From assembly GCF_003628145.1 (NCBI RefSeq), contig NZ_RBZV01000008.1, positions 124,001 to 188,000 on the forward strand: 64,000 nt of DNA, in the 5' to 3' direction. Under the pieces are notes generated by a model that was not told the DNA's origin, did not search any database, and saw only the letters and a list, made by a program, of their open reading frames with translations. Source of the DNA: Trinickia fusca. GTDB lineage: Bacteria > Pseudomonadota > Gammaproteobacteria > Burkholderiales > Burkholderiaceae. Of the stretch, positions 25,075 to 33,870 are shown one piece after another; the first letter of the stretch is position 1, and the number at the start of each line of letters is the position of its first letter. The translations under genes and the position numbers were made by a program.

Positions 25075-26520
25075 TCAGACCGTGACGGCCACGCGGCGCA
25101 GTCCGAGCCGCGGCTTCGTCGACACGTACAGCCCTTCGAGCGCCATGTCTTCCGACAAGCAAGGCAAGCCTTCGATGGCGTCGAAGAAGCGCGCGTTGTC
25201 TTCGGCTTCCTTCGATCCAATCTTGTCGCCGAGCTGCGACTTGTCCTTGCGCATCGACAGGTTCTCGTCGACGCGACGCGCCATCTCGCCCATCAGGTGG
25301 GAAGTGACCTGCTCGACATCGGCGATGTCCTCGAGGCCCGAAACCAGATTCAGGAATGCGCGATGGAGGTCGCCGGCCTTGAGCGTGTAGTGACTGAGCT
25401 CGTCGGCCTTGCTCCAGTAGCCGAGCTTGCCGTGCGCTTCGTAGAACGTCTGCACGAAGATCACGAACCGCACATAGGCCTGACGGTAGCTGCTTTCGTA
25501 GTAGGCGCACGCCTCTTCTTCCGTCACCTCTCCGCGCAAGATGCTCGCGATCGATGCGGCCGACAGCATGCCGCTGTACATGGCCAAGTGCACGCCCGTC
25601 GAGAGCAGCGGATCGAGGAAGCAGGCCGAGTCGCCGGCAAGGAAGAAGCCCTTGCCCTGGAACGCTTCGCTCGCATACGAGTAGTCCTGTTCCGTCTTGA
25701 TCGGCGAAACCAATTCCGCGCCTTTCACGAGATCCGTCATCAGCGGGCTCATCGCCAGCGCGTTCTCGTAGAGCTGCTCCAGCGAATTGTTGCGGCGCGC
25801 TTGCGTAAACGCATCGCGGTGCTGGACCAAGCCGACGCTGACCGTGCCGTCGGAAAGCGGGATACCCCACCACCAGCCGTCGGGAACCGAGGCCACGAGA
25901 ATCGCCCCTTCGGCGCAATCCTTGGGCCAGTTCGCGTTCTTCCAATAGCCCCACGCGGCGATGTTGCGGAAGATGTCGTGGAACTTGCGGTTCTCGAGGT
26001 AGCCCGTTGCCATGACACCGTTGCGGCCCGACGCATCGACGAGGTAGTCGAACTCGATCGTCTGCAGCGACTCGCTGCCCTTCACACTGCACACGGCACG
26101 GCGCGGGCGGCCGTCTTCGAATTGCAGCTCGCGCACGGTCACGCCCTCGTGCACCTTCGCGCCCATCGTGCGCGCATGACTCAGCAGCAGATAATCGAAA
26201 TCTTCACGGCGCACTTGATAGCTGTAGCGATACGATCCGCCCAGCTCGCCGAAGTCGAGCGTCCACGTCTCGCCCTTCCAGTTGAAGTACGCACCTGGCT
26301 TGCGTTGGAAGCCATAGCTGTCGAACAGTTTGCGCGCGCCCATGAGACCGACGATCTCCAGGCACGACGGCAGCAGCGACTCGCCTATGTGATAGCGCGG
26401 AAACACTTCGCGATCGAGAACGGTGACTTCGACGCCCTCACGTGCCAGAAAACCGGCCGTGGTAGCGCCTGCGGGCCCGCCGCCGATGACGAGAACCTTC
26501 GTGTAACGCGGTAAAGACAT
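25075..26520 (-). CDS. Flavin-dependent halogenase
   Basis: 481 residues. FAD-binding GGGPAG at 13-18, the RYHIGESLLP segment and a later GDSACFLDPLLSTG mark the PHBH-fold flavoprotein family. The halogenase marker W-x-W-x-I-P is present as WWWGIP near 213-218. Lys74 in QRKPGA falls where halogenases carry the Lys that holds hypohalous acid. Size and look are closer to PltA/CmlS-type enzymes than to the ~530-residue tryptophan halogenases, so a phenolic, pyrrolic or carrier-bound substrate is possible. The start has AGGAGG. It needs reduced flavin from a reductase not encoded here. Confidence 0.9.
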   Translation of the reverse strand: MSLPRYTKVLVIGGGPAGATTAGFLAREGVEVTVLDREVFPRYHIGESLLPSCLEIVGLMGARKLFDSYGFQRKPGAYFNWKGETWTLDFGELGGSYRYSYQVRREDFDYLLLSHARTMGAKVHEGVTVRELQFEDGRPRRAVCSVKGSESLQTIEFDYLVDASGRNGVMATGYLENRKFHDIFRNIAAWGYWKNANWPKDCAEGAILVASVPDGWWWGIPLSDGTVSVGLVQHRDAFTQARRNNSLEQLYENALAMSPLMTDLVKGAELVSPIKTEQDYSYASEAFQGKGFFLAGDSACFLDPLLSTGVHLAMYSGMLSAASIASILRGEVTEEEACAYYESSYRQAYVRFVIFVQTFYEAHGKLGYWSKADELSHYTLKAGDLHRAFLNLVSGLEDIADVEQVTSHLMGEMARRVDENLSMRKDKSQLGDKIGSKEAEDNARFFDAIEGLPCLSEDMALEGLYVSTKPRLGLRRVAVTV

Positions 26521-26661
26521 ACTGCCTCCTATTGGCTGGCTAGGACAGCCCGCGCCGCGAAACAGGCAGCATGCGGGCCGAAAACGAATGCTTTCTGGCG
26601 ATGCCTACGCTTGACGGCAGACCTCGCCCTACCGAAACCGGCATTGCGCCGGCCACCCGCG

Positions 26662-27375
26662 TTACGCGGCTGCCTGGAACTCGCCCAGTGCGATCTTGTT
26701 GATCTCGTACTTGTGATCGAGGAATTCTCGGAAGCTCGCGAAGTGGTCGTCGACGATGCTCACCGCCTCCATGCGCTTCTCGTCGGAAAGGTGCTGATCG
26801 AGGAATACCGACGAGTCGATCGAGTTGTCGACTTCGCTGTCGATGTGCTCGGCGCCGAGGTAGCGCAGGGTGTTGCCGGTGTCGGCCTCGTACATCGCAG
26901 CGAGGCGGCGCGAGGTCGTAAAGAACACCTTCGACGTGGCTTCGCCGGCCTCCATCGACGCCATCTTCAACAGCGGGCACTCGCCACAACGGCGTGCACG
27001 CGAAATCAGCGAATACATGTACTTGCGCACCGTGAAACCGAGGTCGTCCCAGATGACACGGATGGCGCTCTCGCAGTCGTGAGCCTTGTCGTTGACGCCC
27101 AGGATCTTGATATCCGAGACCATCATGCCCCAGTGTTCCGCATCCACATTGACGTGCGCATTTATGGCGCGCTCCAATTGATCACCAGGATTTTCGTAGT
27201 GGTAGTACATCTTGTTAATATCGCGGAACGTCATGGCGAGGTGAATCAGCAGCGGCGACCAAATGCGCATCAGTTCTTTGATCTGCGGCACGGAAATGTC
27301 TTCGAGCTGCGCAAATACCGGGTGACTCAAAAGAGCAGCTTTTTCGACACGAATGCGATCGAAGATCTGTTTCAT
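26662..27375 (-). CDS. Heme-oxygenase-like di-iron oxidase/oxygenase (HDO)
   Basis: 237 residues, almost all helical. It fits the iron-containing redox enzyme/HDO superfamily: the first ligand helix reads INAHVNVDAEHW (His74, Asp78, His81). A second helix has MEAGEATSKVFF (Glu142/145). A third has RYLGAEHIDSEVDN (His177, Glu181). A Cys pair (RRCGEC) is also present. Known HDO enzymes cleave or oxidise amino or fatty acids: UndA, BesC, SznF, CADD, and AetD, which turns halogenated tryptophan into a nitrile. It is probably the first gene of the cluster, with the long AT-rich region upstream. The chemistry here is unknown. Confidence 0.75.
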   Translation of the reverse strand: MKQIFDRIRVEKAALLSHPVFAQLEDISVPQIKELMRIWSPLLIHLAMTFRDINKMYYHYENPGDQLERAINAHVNVDAEHWGMMVSDIKILGVNDKAHDCESAIRVIWDDLGFTVRKYMYSLISRARRCGECPLLKMASMEAGEATSKVFFTTSRRLAAMYEADTGNTLRYLGAEHIDSEVDNSIDSSVFLDQHLSDEKRMEAVSIVDDHFASFREFLDHKYEINKIALGEFQAAA

Positions 27376-27797
27376 GGCAGCAATTCCTTTTGGTTGATTG
27401 TGGGACGAACGGATAAGACATAGGCCCCGCCTGCCGCGACGGCACCCTTTTCTGCAAGATCAAATCGATAGGTACGAAAAGCCCAGCTGTGCGCGGCGCG
27501 CAACTCACGCTCGGTCAAGAAAAAGCCGGGAAGATGATGAATGCGACGGCGTCTGCTCCACCGTTCACACGTTAAAAGCTCCTCGATTCGTCTCGCGACC
27601 TGCCGAAACGAATTCGATCCACGAAAAGCAACAAAGCTGAGGCAAGCTCAGTCTCTCTCACACCCTGCGCTTCCGATTTTTGACACGACCTTCGTGCAGT
27701 CATTGCCGTGTCAGCGAATTCAGTCTAGCTAAAAATCAAATCTTGTCAAAGCATAATGAATCGATCGGTGCCCGCCTTTTTTGGTAGGGGAGCCGCA

Positions 27798-27813
27798 CAT
27801 CAATCGATTGATG
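27798..27813. promoter_or_regulatory. Perfect 16-base palindrome
   Basis: CATCAATCGATTGATG, about 425 bases upstream of the HDO gene and 340 bases upstream of the dehydrogenase. It is a candidate site for a dimeric regulator not encoded in the cluster. Confidence 0.45.
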
Positions 27814-27917
27814 AAACGTTACACCGTCAATCTTCGCTGTTTAGCAAAAATCCTACGCAACCCACGCATTTCACACTACCACCTACACCTCGAAAGAGGG
27901 GACACACCAACCAAATC

Positions 27918-27941
27918 GAATCGTTAAAACGTCAACGATTC
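27918..27941. promoter_or_regulatory. Inverted repeat GAATCGTT-N8-AACGATTC
   Basis: Exact eight-base arms with an eight-base spacer in the same AT-rich region. Half-site spacing of about one and a half turns suits a dimeric regulator; as RNA it would form a hairpin. Confidence 0.45.
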
Positions 27942-28154
27942 AACATTTATTCACCACCCGATCCGGGTATATCTAAAATCTCAAAAAATTACTCACCAAA
28001 TAACAACCACCCAAGAATTATTGGAAGTTTTACCGAGACGATCAGCATTCGCCCATAGAAATTACCGGTGCATGCCCGGCAACACGACACATGCGGCTAA
28101 AATCGCTCGAACGGACAAGCGCAAGCGGCATCACGCCGCCAAAGGAGCATTCGA

Positions 28155-29240
28155 ATGAGCAGCAACTACCGCATCGCCGTGATTCCTGGCGACGGAATCG
28201 GCGTGGAGGTCATGCCGGAAGGCCTGCGCGCGCTCGATGCCGCCTGCAAGCGTTTCGGCATCGGCCTCGAGTACGAGTACATCGAATGGGCAAGCTGTGC
28301 CTACTACGCGCGGCACGGCCAGATGATGCCCGACGACTGGAAAGCGCAGCTCGAGCGCTGCGACGCGATCCTGTTCGGCGCCGTGGGCTGGCCCGCGACC
28401 GTTCCCGACCACATCTCGCTGTGGGGATCGCTGCTGAAATTTCGCCGCGAGTTCGACCAGTACGTCAACTTGCGTCCGGCACGCCTGTTCGACGGCGTGC
28501 CGTCGCCGCTCGCGGGCCGCCGCGCGGGCGACATCGATTTCTGGATCGTGCGAGAGAACACCGAGGGCGAGTACTCGTCGGTAGGCGGCGTGATGTTCGA
28601 GGGCACCGAGCGTGAGTTCGTCGTCCAGGAGTCGATCTTCACGCGCCACGGCAGCGAGCGCGTGCTCAAGTTCGCCTTCGACCTCGCCCAGCGTCGCGCG
28701 CGAAAGACGCTGACGGTCGCCACGAAAAGCAACGGCATCGCCATCAGCATGCCCTGGTGGGACAACTGCGCCACCCGCATCGCCGCGCAATATCCCGATG
28801 TCGCATGGGACAAGCAGCACATCGACATCCTGTGCGCACGCTTCGTGCTGAGCCCCGATCGCTTCGATGTCGTGGTCGCCACGAACCTGTTCGGCGACAT
28901 CCTCTCGGACCTCGGTCCCGCCTGCACGGGCACCATCGGGCTGGCGCCGTCGGCGAACCTCGATCCCGAGCGACGCTTCCCGTCGCTGTTCGAACCCGTG
29001 CACGGCTCCGCCCCCGATATTGCAGGCAAGAACGTTGCCAATCCGATTGCGATGATCTGGTCGGCGGCGATGATGCTCGACTTTCTCGGGCACGGAGCGG
29101 GCGCCGAGCGAGCCGCGCACGACGCGATCCTTGCCGCGATCGAAGCGACGCTGAAGCAAGGCCCGCACACGGCCGACCTCGGGGGCAAGGCGAGCACGAC
29201 CGAAATCGGCCGGGCCATTGCGGAGCGCATCGCCGGTTAG
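28155..29240 (+). CDS. Tartrate / D-malate dehydrogenase (isopropylmalate dehydrogenase family)
   Basis: 361 residues of the beta-decarboxylating dehydrogenase family: IPGDGIGVEVMPEG at the start, VRENTEGEYS, the substrate Lys/Tyr region, and GDILSDL with the metal-binding Asp residues. The details (FGAVGWPATVPDH, SLLKFRREFDQYVNLRPAR) fit tartrate dehydrogenase/decarboxylase or DmlA D-malate dehydrogenase rather than LeuB. It uses NAD(+) and a divalent metal in the cytoplasm. The ATG at 28155 has AAAGGAG upstream. It converges on a LysR gene that may not be its regulator. Confidence 0.9.
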   Translation: MSSNYRIAVIPGDGIGVEVMPEGLRALDAACKRFGIGLEYEYIEWASCAYYARHGQMMPDDWKAQLERCDAILFGAVGWPATVPDHISLWGSLLKFRREFDQYVNLRPARLFDGVPSPLAGRRAGDIDFWIVRENTEGEYSSVGGVMFEGTEREFVVQESIFTRHGSERVLKFAFDLAQRRARKTLTVATKSNGIAISMPWWDNCATRIAAQYPDVAWDKQHIDILCARFVLSPDRFDVVVATNLFGDILSDLGPACTGTIGLAPSANLDPERRFPSLFEPVHGSAPDIAGKNVANPIAMIWSAAMMLDFLGHGAGAERAAHDAILAAIEATLKQGPHTADLGGKASTTEIGRAIAERIAG

Positions 29241-29280
29241 TGACGACGGACGCCGCGCTTTAAGGGTCCGCGCTTGCGAC

Positions 29281-30174
29281 TTACTTGAAACGCGAGTCTT
29301 CGCCTATGAAGTCGAGAAACGTACGGACTTTCGACGAGAGGTATTTTCGGCTTTGATAGACGCCGAACAAGTGAGCATCGAAGACGCGGTACTCGGTCAG
29401 TACCGCTTCGAGCCGCCCTGCTTCGAGGTCGCGAGAGATCTGGCACCTCGGCAGTATCGCCAAGCCCATGCCTTCCAGCGCGGCGAGCCGGAGCAACGAT
29501 TCGTTGTTGCTGAGCAGAACCGGCTCGAACTTCACCGCCTCTTCGCCGTATGGCCCCTTCACCTCTATGGCGGTGCCGGCAGGCAGCAGCGAGTAGCCGA
29601 GCATCGCGTGGCCCGCGAGCTCGGCTACTCGCGTCGGACGGCCTGCGCGGCGCAGATAGTCCGGAGAACCGACGACATGGAACGTCACCGGAGCGATCGG
29701 CTTGGCGATCAAGGTCTGGCCGAGGCCCAGCGGATTCGTCACACGAAGCGCAAGATCGAATCCTTCCTCGACGAGATTGACGAAGCGTCCTGACAAATCG
29801 ACGTCGAGCCGCACATCTGGATAGCGCGCGCGGTAATCGTTCAGTAGTCCGATGAAATCGGGATTGACCATCCACACGGGTACGCTGATCCGCAAGATAC
29901 CGCTCGGTGCAACCGTGGCCTTGGTGACGACCGATTCGACATCTTCGAGGTCGTCGAGCATCTGTCGCGCGTGATCGAAGTACACCGCTCCCGCCTCCGT
30001 CAGGCTCAAATGACGGCTCGTGCGATTGAGCAGCAGCGTGCCGAGACGCTGTTCGAGGTGCATGACGTGCTTGCTCGCCATCGCCGGCGACATGTCGAGC
30101 CGACGCGCCGCGGCCGCAAAGCTCTTCAATTCCACGGCCAGGCGAAAAACCTTCATGCTCGTCAGCGTATCCAT
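29281..30174 (-). CDS. LysR family transcriptional regulator
   Basis: 297 residues from the ATG at 30174 (MDTLTSMKVFRLAVELKSF), a typical CrgA/DntR-like LysR start; an ATG at 30207 would add eleven residues. The N-terminal winged helix (FAAAARRLDMSPAMASKHV) precedes a two-lobed effector domain. It is divergent from the DoxX gene, with 165 bases between them, and most likely controls that gene and itself. The effector is unknown. Confidence 0.92.
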   Translation of the reverse strand: MDTLTSMKVFRLAVELKSFAAAARRLDMSPAMASKHVMHLEQRLGTLLLNRTSRHLSLTEAGAVYFDHARQMLDDLEDVESVVTKATVAPSGILRISVPVWMVNPDFIGLLNDYRARYPDVRLDVDLSGRFVNLVEEGFDLALRVTNPLGLGQTLIAKPIAPVTFHVVGSPDYLRRAGRPTRVAELAGHAMLGYSLLPAGTAIEVKGPYGEEAVKFEPVLLSNNESLLRLAALEGMGLAILPRCQISRDLEAGRLEAVLTEYRVFDAHLFGVYQSRKYLSSKVRTFLDFIGEDSRFK

Positions 30175-30339
30175 CCGATCGTCAACCAGGAGTAAATGAT
30201 GGATCAATCATAGTCGAGTTGATCGGCACAACCGACTTTCGTATCGTTCGCTCAAGCGGAGCGGCGGCATGCCCTGACCGGCATCGCCGCCGCTTTGCTC
30301 GTTATCGACTCCTCTGTTTTCATCGTTCGACGCTACGAA

Positions 30340-30747
30340 ATGATCAACAACCACACCGCTCCTTTTGCCGCCCTTCTGCTCCGCGTGAGCCTCGGCATCC
30401 TGTTTCTCGCACACGTCGGCCTCAAACTCTTCGTGTTCACACTGCCGGGCTTCGTCGGCTACTTCGCCTCGTTGGGGCTGCCGGCCATCGCCGCCTATCT
30501 GACGGTCGCGCTCGAGCTGTTCGGCGGACTCGCGCTGATTCTCGGCATCTACGCTCCGTGGGTGGCCGTGCCGCTCGCAGCCGAAATGCTCGGCACGGTC
30601 GTGATGGTCCACGGCGCGAATGGCTGGATGTTCACGAACAAGGGCGGCGGCTGGGAATATCCGGCCTTCTGGGCCACGGCACTCGTCGTCCTGTTTCTGC
30701 TCGGCGACGGCGCCTATGCACTGCGTCCCGCCGTGCGCACGAAATAG
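30340..30747 (+). CDS. DoxX family membrane protein
   Basis: 135 residues with four hydrophobic helices and the DoxX pattern: LLRVSLGILFLAHVGLKLF, TVALELFGGLALILGIY, MVHGANGWMFTNKGGGWEYP near the third helix. An upstream in-frame start at 30295 is unlikely because it adds a non-membrane stretch. The ribosome site is weak. Family members are linked to thiol or quinone redox and stress. Divergent from a LysR regulator, the usual arrangement for inducible DoxX genes. Confidence 0.88.
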   Translation: MINNHTAPFAALLLRVSLGILFLAHVGLKLFVFTLPGFVGYFASLGLPAIAAYLTVALELFGGLALILGIYAPWVAVPLAAEMLGTVVMVHGANGWMFTNKGGGWEYPAFWATALVVLFLLGDGAYALRPAVRTK

Positions 30748-30912
30748 CAAGAGAAAGGACTTCGTCATACAAGGCGCGTTGCAGCCCTTCAACAGAGTGT
30801 TTCATCGGCGTGTCTCCCATGCGCACGCCGATAGCGGCATAATTCGCGCATGACGCGCGAGAAGCGCGGCCCTCCCTGAACCTGCAATCCATCCATTAGA
30901 AAAGTCGCGCCG

Positions 30913-31911
30913 ATGCTTCACGACCTCGTCGTCCGTTACGGGCCGGTACTCGTATTCGCCAACGCACTCGCGGCCTCGCTCGGCCTGCCGGTGCCCGCCA
31001 TGCCTTCGCTTGTGCTGTTCGGCGCGATGGCGGCGCTGCATCCGGTGGCGATCGGCACCCAGCTGGCGTCGGTGCTACTGCTCGCCGTCTGCGGCACGCT
31101 GATCGGCGATAGCGTGTGGTTCCTGGCCGGGCGCCTGTATGGTCATGTCACGCTGAGCACGCTGTGCAGGCTGTCGCTCTCGCGCGATACGTGTGTGCGC
31201 AAGACCGAGCGCTTCTTCGGCCGCTGGGGCGTGCGCGTGCTGATGGTCGCGAAGCTCGTGCCGGGCTTGTCGATTCTGTCGGTGCCGATGGCCGGCGCGT
31301 TGCGCACACCGTATCGCACGTTTCTCGCGCATGACGGCGTCGGCGCAGCCGTATGGGCCGGTCTCGGCCTGATCGTCGGCGTGCTGCTTGCCCCGCAGAT
31401 CGACATGGTGCTGGCCGGCGCAAGCCGGCTCGGGCGCGCGAGCCTGATCGTCATAGCCGCACTGGCGGTGCTCTACGCAGGGTATCGATGGATGCGACGT
31501 CGCTCGCTGACGAAGCAACTCGCGACGGCGCGCATCGCCATCGACGAACTCGAAGCCTTGATGCAGCGTGATAACGCTCCGGTCATCTTCGACATCCGCT
31601 CGAAGGAAACACGCCAGATCGATCCGTACGCGATTCCGGGTGCACGGTTCGTCGACGAACACGATCTCGCCGACATCGTCGCCACGTATCAGCGCAATCA
31701 GAAGCTCGTGGTCTACTGTTCGTGCCCGAACGAAGTGTCCGCCGCATGGATGGCCACGCAGTTGACCCAGGCCGGCTTCTCCGACGTGCTGCCGCTGCTG
31801 GGCGGGATCGACGCGTGGCGCGACAGTGGACGCCCCGTCATCGCGCTACCCACTGCGTCGAGCGGCGCCGACGCGCAGGCTAACGTGCCGCCCGCGGCCA
31901 GCGCGGCGTAA
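30913..31911 (+). CDS. DedA-family membrane protein fused to rhodanese domain
   Basis: 332 residues. The first ~200 form a DedA (SNARE-associated/VTT) unit: GDSVWFLAGRLYG, RFFGRWGVRVLMVAKLVPGL, with several membrane segments; these are lipid carrier flippases or scramblases. After a membrane segment ending in YRWMRRRS comes a cytoplasmic rhodanese domain (about 215-310) with active-site loop YCSCPNE, whose first Cys is the sulfur-carrying position, and LLGGIDAWRDSG. The fusion is seen in related bacteria; how the sulfurtransferase affects the carrier is unknown. The tail is Ala/Pro-rich and disordered. Confidence 0.92.
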   Translation: MLHDLVVRYGPVLVFANALAASLGLPVPAMPSLVLFGAMAALHPVAIGTQLASVLLLAVCGTLIGDSVWFLAGRLYGHVTLSTLCRLSLSRDTCVRKTERFFGRWGVRVLMVAKLVPGLSILSVPMAGALRTPYRTFLAHDGVGAAVWAGLGLIVGVLLAPQIDMVLAGASRLGRASLIVIAALAVLYAGYRWMRRRSLTKQLATARIAIDELEALMQRDNAPVIFDIRSKETRQIDPYAIPGARFVDEHDLADIVATYQRNQKLVVYCSCPNEVSAAWMATQLTQAGFSDVLPLLGGIDAWRDSGRPVIALPTASSGADAQANVPPAASAA

Positions 31912-31941
31912 CGACCGGTCGATTGCCTCGACAGACGGCGT

Positions 31942-32850
31942 TCACTTTGACCACAAGCACCATGCCTGCGCGTTGAACGCCAACGACTTGAACTCCGCGT
32001 AGGCCTCGTCGACCAAACAGCTTTGCTTGTCGAGGTGCCCGTCGAGCGTGATGCACCCCGCATGCTCCTTGCAGATGACCTGCTCGTAGCGGCCATGCTT
32101 AACCGCGGGCACCATCGAAAGAAAGTTGATCTCGGGTTTATAGCCGCGCGCCTTGTCGAGCCATGCAGCGCGACGCACCAAGGGGGGAACGAGCGCCTTG
32201 CCTTCCAGTTCGCGCTCGGCGACCGACTGCATGCATGCCTTGACGAACGTGTCGAGCGTTAGCGAGCGGCCCTCAGGTGGCATCTCGATATCGAGCGTGA
32301 TACCTCCCGAAACGGGCGGTCCAACGGTATCGCCCATTCCGCCTTGCGCCTTGCCCTGCTTGTGAGCCAATAGTTCCCAGGTATCGTTGTCGGCACGAAT
32401 CGACGCGTTGACGCCGATCGCCAGCGGCACGCCGGGCAGCCCGGCCTCGACCCAGAAGGCGTCGCCGGGTGAGCGACGCGTCCTCAACGCATCGGCAATC
32501 GACATTTCCTCGAGTGCTCCCAGCTTCACACGGCGATTCAACCATTGCGCCTCCGTGAACAACAGACGCGTAAAGAAGTCGGCCTCCAACGCGATGTAGT
32601 GCTGGGCCTCTTCGAACAAGAGCACCGTATCGCCGTTTTTGAAGTCCGGCTTGCCGTCGCGATACGCCTGCTTGCCGATTTCGAGCTCATCGTGCTTGAG
32701 CTTGGTCCCGTGCGACACGATCACCGGCTTGTCCCAATCCGGCGACCAAGTCTCGAATTGCTCGGCGAAGCGCGTGGGTTCGAATGACGACCTCCCTATC
32801 GGGCAGACGCTGTCCTTATTACCTTGCGTATAACGAACCTGAATCGACAT
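31942..32850 (-). CDS. Hypothetical protein, 302 aa
   Basis: I do not recognise this protein. From the ATG at 32850 (MSIQVRYTQ) it is a soluble, acidic-to-neutral protein with no signal peptide or membrane helix and five cysteines spread along the chain. It contains repeated charged stretches (KLKHDELEIGKQAYRDGKPDF) and ends in AWCLWSK. A longer frame to 32913 would add an Arg-rich stretch and is less likely. It stands alone between a DedA-rhodanese gene and an SDR. Secretion-effector or phage-like origins are possible, but nothing shows it. Confidence 0.6.
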   Translation of the reverse strand: MSIQVRYTQGNKDSVCPIGRSSFEPTRFAEQFETWSPDWDKPVIVSHGTKLKHDELEIGKQAYRDGKPDFKNGDTVLLFEEAQHYIALEADFFTRLLFTEAQWLNRRVKLGALEEMSIADALRTRRSPGDAFWVEAGLPGVPLAIGVNASIRADNDTWELLAHKQGKAQGGMGDTVGPPVSGGITLDIEMPPEGRSLTLDTFVKACMQSVAERELEGKALVPPLVRRAAWLDKARGYKPEINFLSMVPAVKHGRYEQVICKEHAGCITLDGHLDKQSCLVDEAYAEFKSLAFNAQAWCLWSK

Positions 32851-33024
32851 GACGCGGCAGACCCCATGCAATAGACGATGGCGCAGTCTGCCGCCAAGCG
32901 CGCGTGCACGCAACCGTCTCGCGATGCACGCGGCTCGCGCGGCTCGCCAATCGTCGGCAGTTTATGGATTACGGTCGAGCGACTAGTCTTCAGTCACCCT
33001 CATCTACTGCCAAGGAGCGGCCAA

Positions 33025-33798
33025 ATGAGCGCAACCACTCTTCAGGACAAAGTGATCGTCATCGGCGGCGGCGCCAAGAACCTCGGCGGCGCGATGGCCC
33101 GGCATTACGCCGCCAACGGCGCGGGCGCGATCGCCGTGCACTACAACAGCGATGCCACGCGTGGTGCCGCGCAGGAAACGGTGGCCGCCGTCGAAGCAGC
33201 CGGTGCAAAAGCGCTGGCCATTCAGGGTGACCTCACGAAAGTCAGCGAAGTCACGCGGCTATTCGACGAAACGATTGCCGCGTTCGGCCGCGTCGACATC
33301 GCCATCAACACGACCGGCATGATCGTCAAGAAGCCGATGGCCGACGTCACAGAAGACGACTACGACAAAAGCTTCGCGATCAACTCGAAAGCCGCGTTCT
33401 TCTTCATGCAGGAGGCCGGCAAGAAGCTCGTGGACGGCGGCAAGCTGTGCACGGTGGTCACCTCGCTGCTGGGGGCGTTCACGGGTCTTTACGCCATCTA
33501 TGCGGGCAGCAAGGCACCCGTCGAGCACTTCACGCGCGCGGCGGCGAAGGAGTTCGGCGAGCGCGGCATCTCGGTGACGGCGGTCGCGCCGGGGCCGATG
33601 GAAACGCCGTTCTTCTACGGCCAGGAGACGCCCGACTCGACGCGCTATCACCAGACAGCCGCGGCCCTCAGCCCATTCACGCGCACAGGCTTGACCGACC
33701 CGCACGACATCGTCACGCTCGTGCAATACCTTGTCACCGACGGCTGGTGGATCACCGGGCAGACGATTCTCGCCAACGGCGGCTATACGACCAAGTAA
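33025..33798 (+). CDS. SDR family oxidoreductase
   Basis: 257 residues. NAD(P)-binding region IGGGAKNLGGAMARHYAANG, the dinucleotide motif around INTTGMI, and the active-site segment YAIYAGSKAPVEHF, which gives the Tyr-x3-Lys pair; the C-terminal GQTILANGGYTTK is typical. The start at 33025 follows AAGGAG. The substrate is unknown. It is monocistronic or weakly linked to the TMEM175 gene 72 bases later. Confidence 0.92.
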   Translation: MSATTLQDKVIVIGGGAKNLGGAMARHYAANGAGAIAVHYNSDATRGAAQETVAAVEAAGAKALAIQGDLTKVSEVTRLFDETIAAFGRVDIAINTTGMIVKKPMADVTEDDYDKSFAINSKAAFFFMQEAGKKLVDGGKLCTVVTSLLGAFTGLYAIYAGSKAPVEHFTRAAAKEFGERGISVTAVAPGPMETPFFYGQETPDSTRYHQTAAALSPFTRTGLTDPHDIVTLVQYLVTDGWWITGQTILANGGYTTK

Positions 33799-33870
33799 AC
33801 CTGCGGCGAGCGGGCCCGCTCTTCATGAACGCCCCTTATAACAACCGCTGTCCCGAGGCAGACCGAGCAT

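Larger units (their letters stand above)
27376..28154. other. AT-rich intergenic region between HDO cluster and dehydrogenase
   Basis: About 780 bases with no credible gene, far more AT-rich than the coding DNA and strongly strand-skewed. In 27901-28020 I count 34 C and 10 G on the + strand. It holds a perfect 16-base palindrome at 27798 and an eight-base-arm inverted repeat at 27918. It must contain the promoters of both flanking divergent genes. Low GC suggests possible xenogeneic silencing; a C-rich, G-poor + strand transcript would also be a good Rho loading site. Confidence 0.6.

Noticed and set aside
23717-26092. A 791-codon open frame spanning the antiporter and halogenase on the same strand
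   Set aside because: It reads out of frame through two well-recognised genes and is Arg/Gly/His-rich without any motif.
27756-28058. A 100-codon gene in the AT-rich region
   Set aside because: No ribosome site, no familiar pattern, Asn/Pro/Ser-rich composition as expected of random AT-rich DNA.
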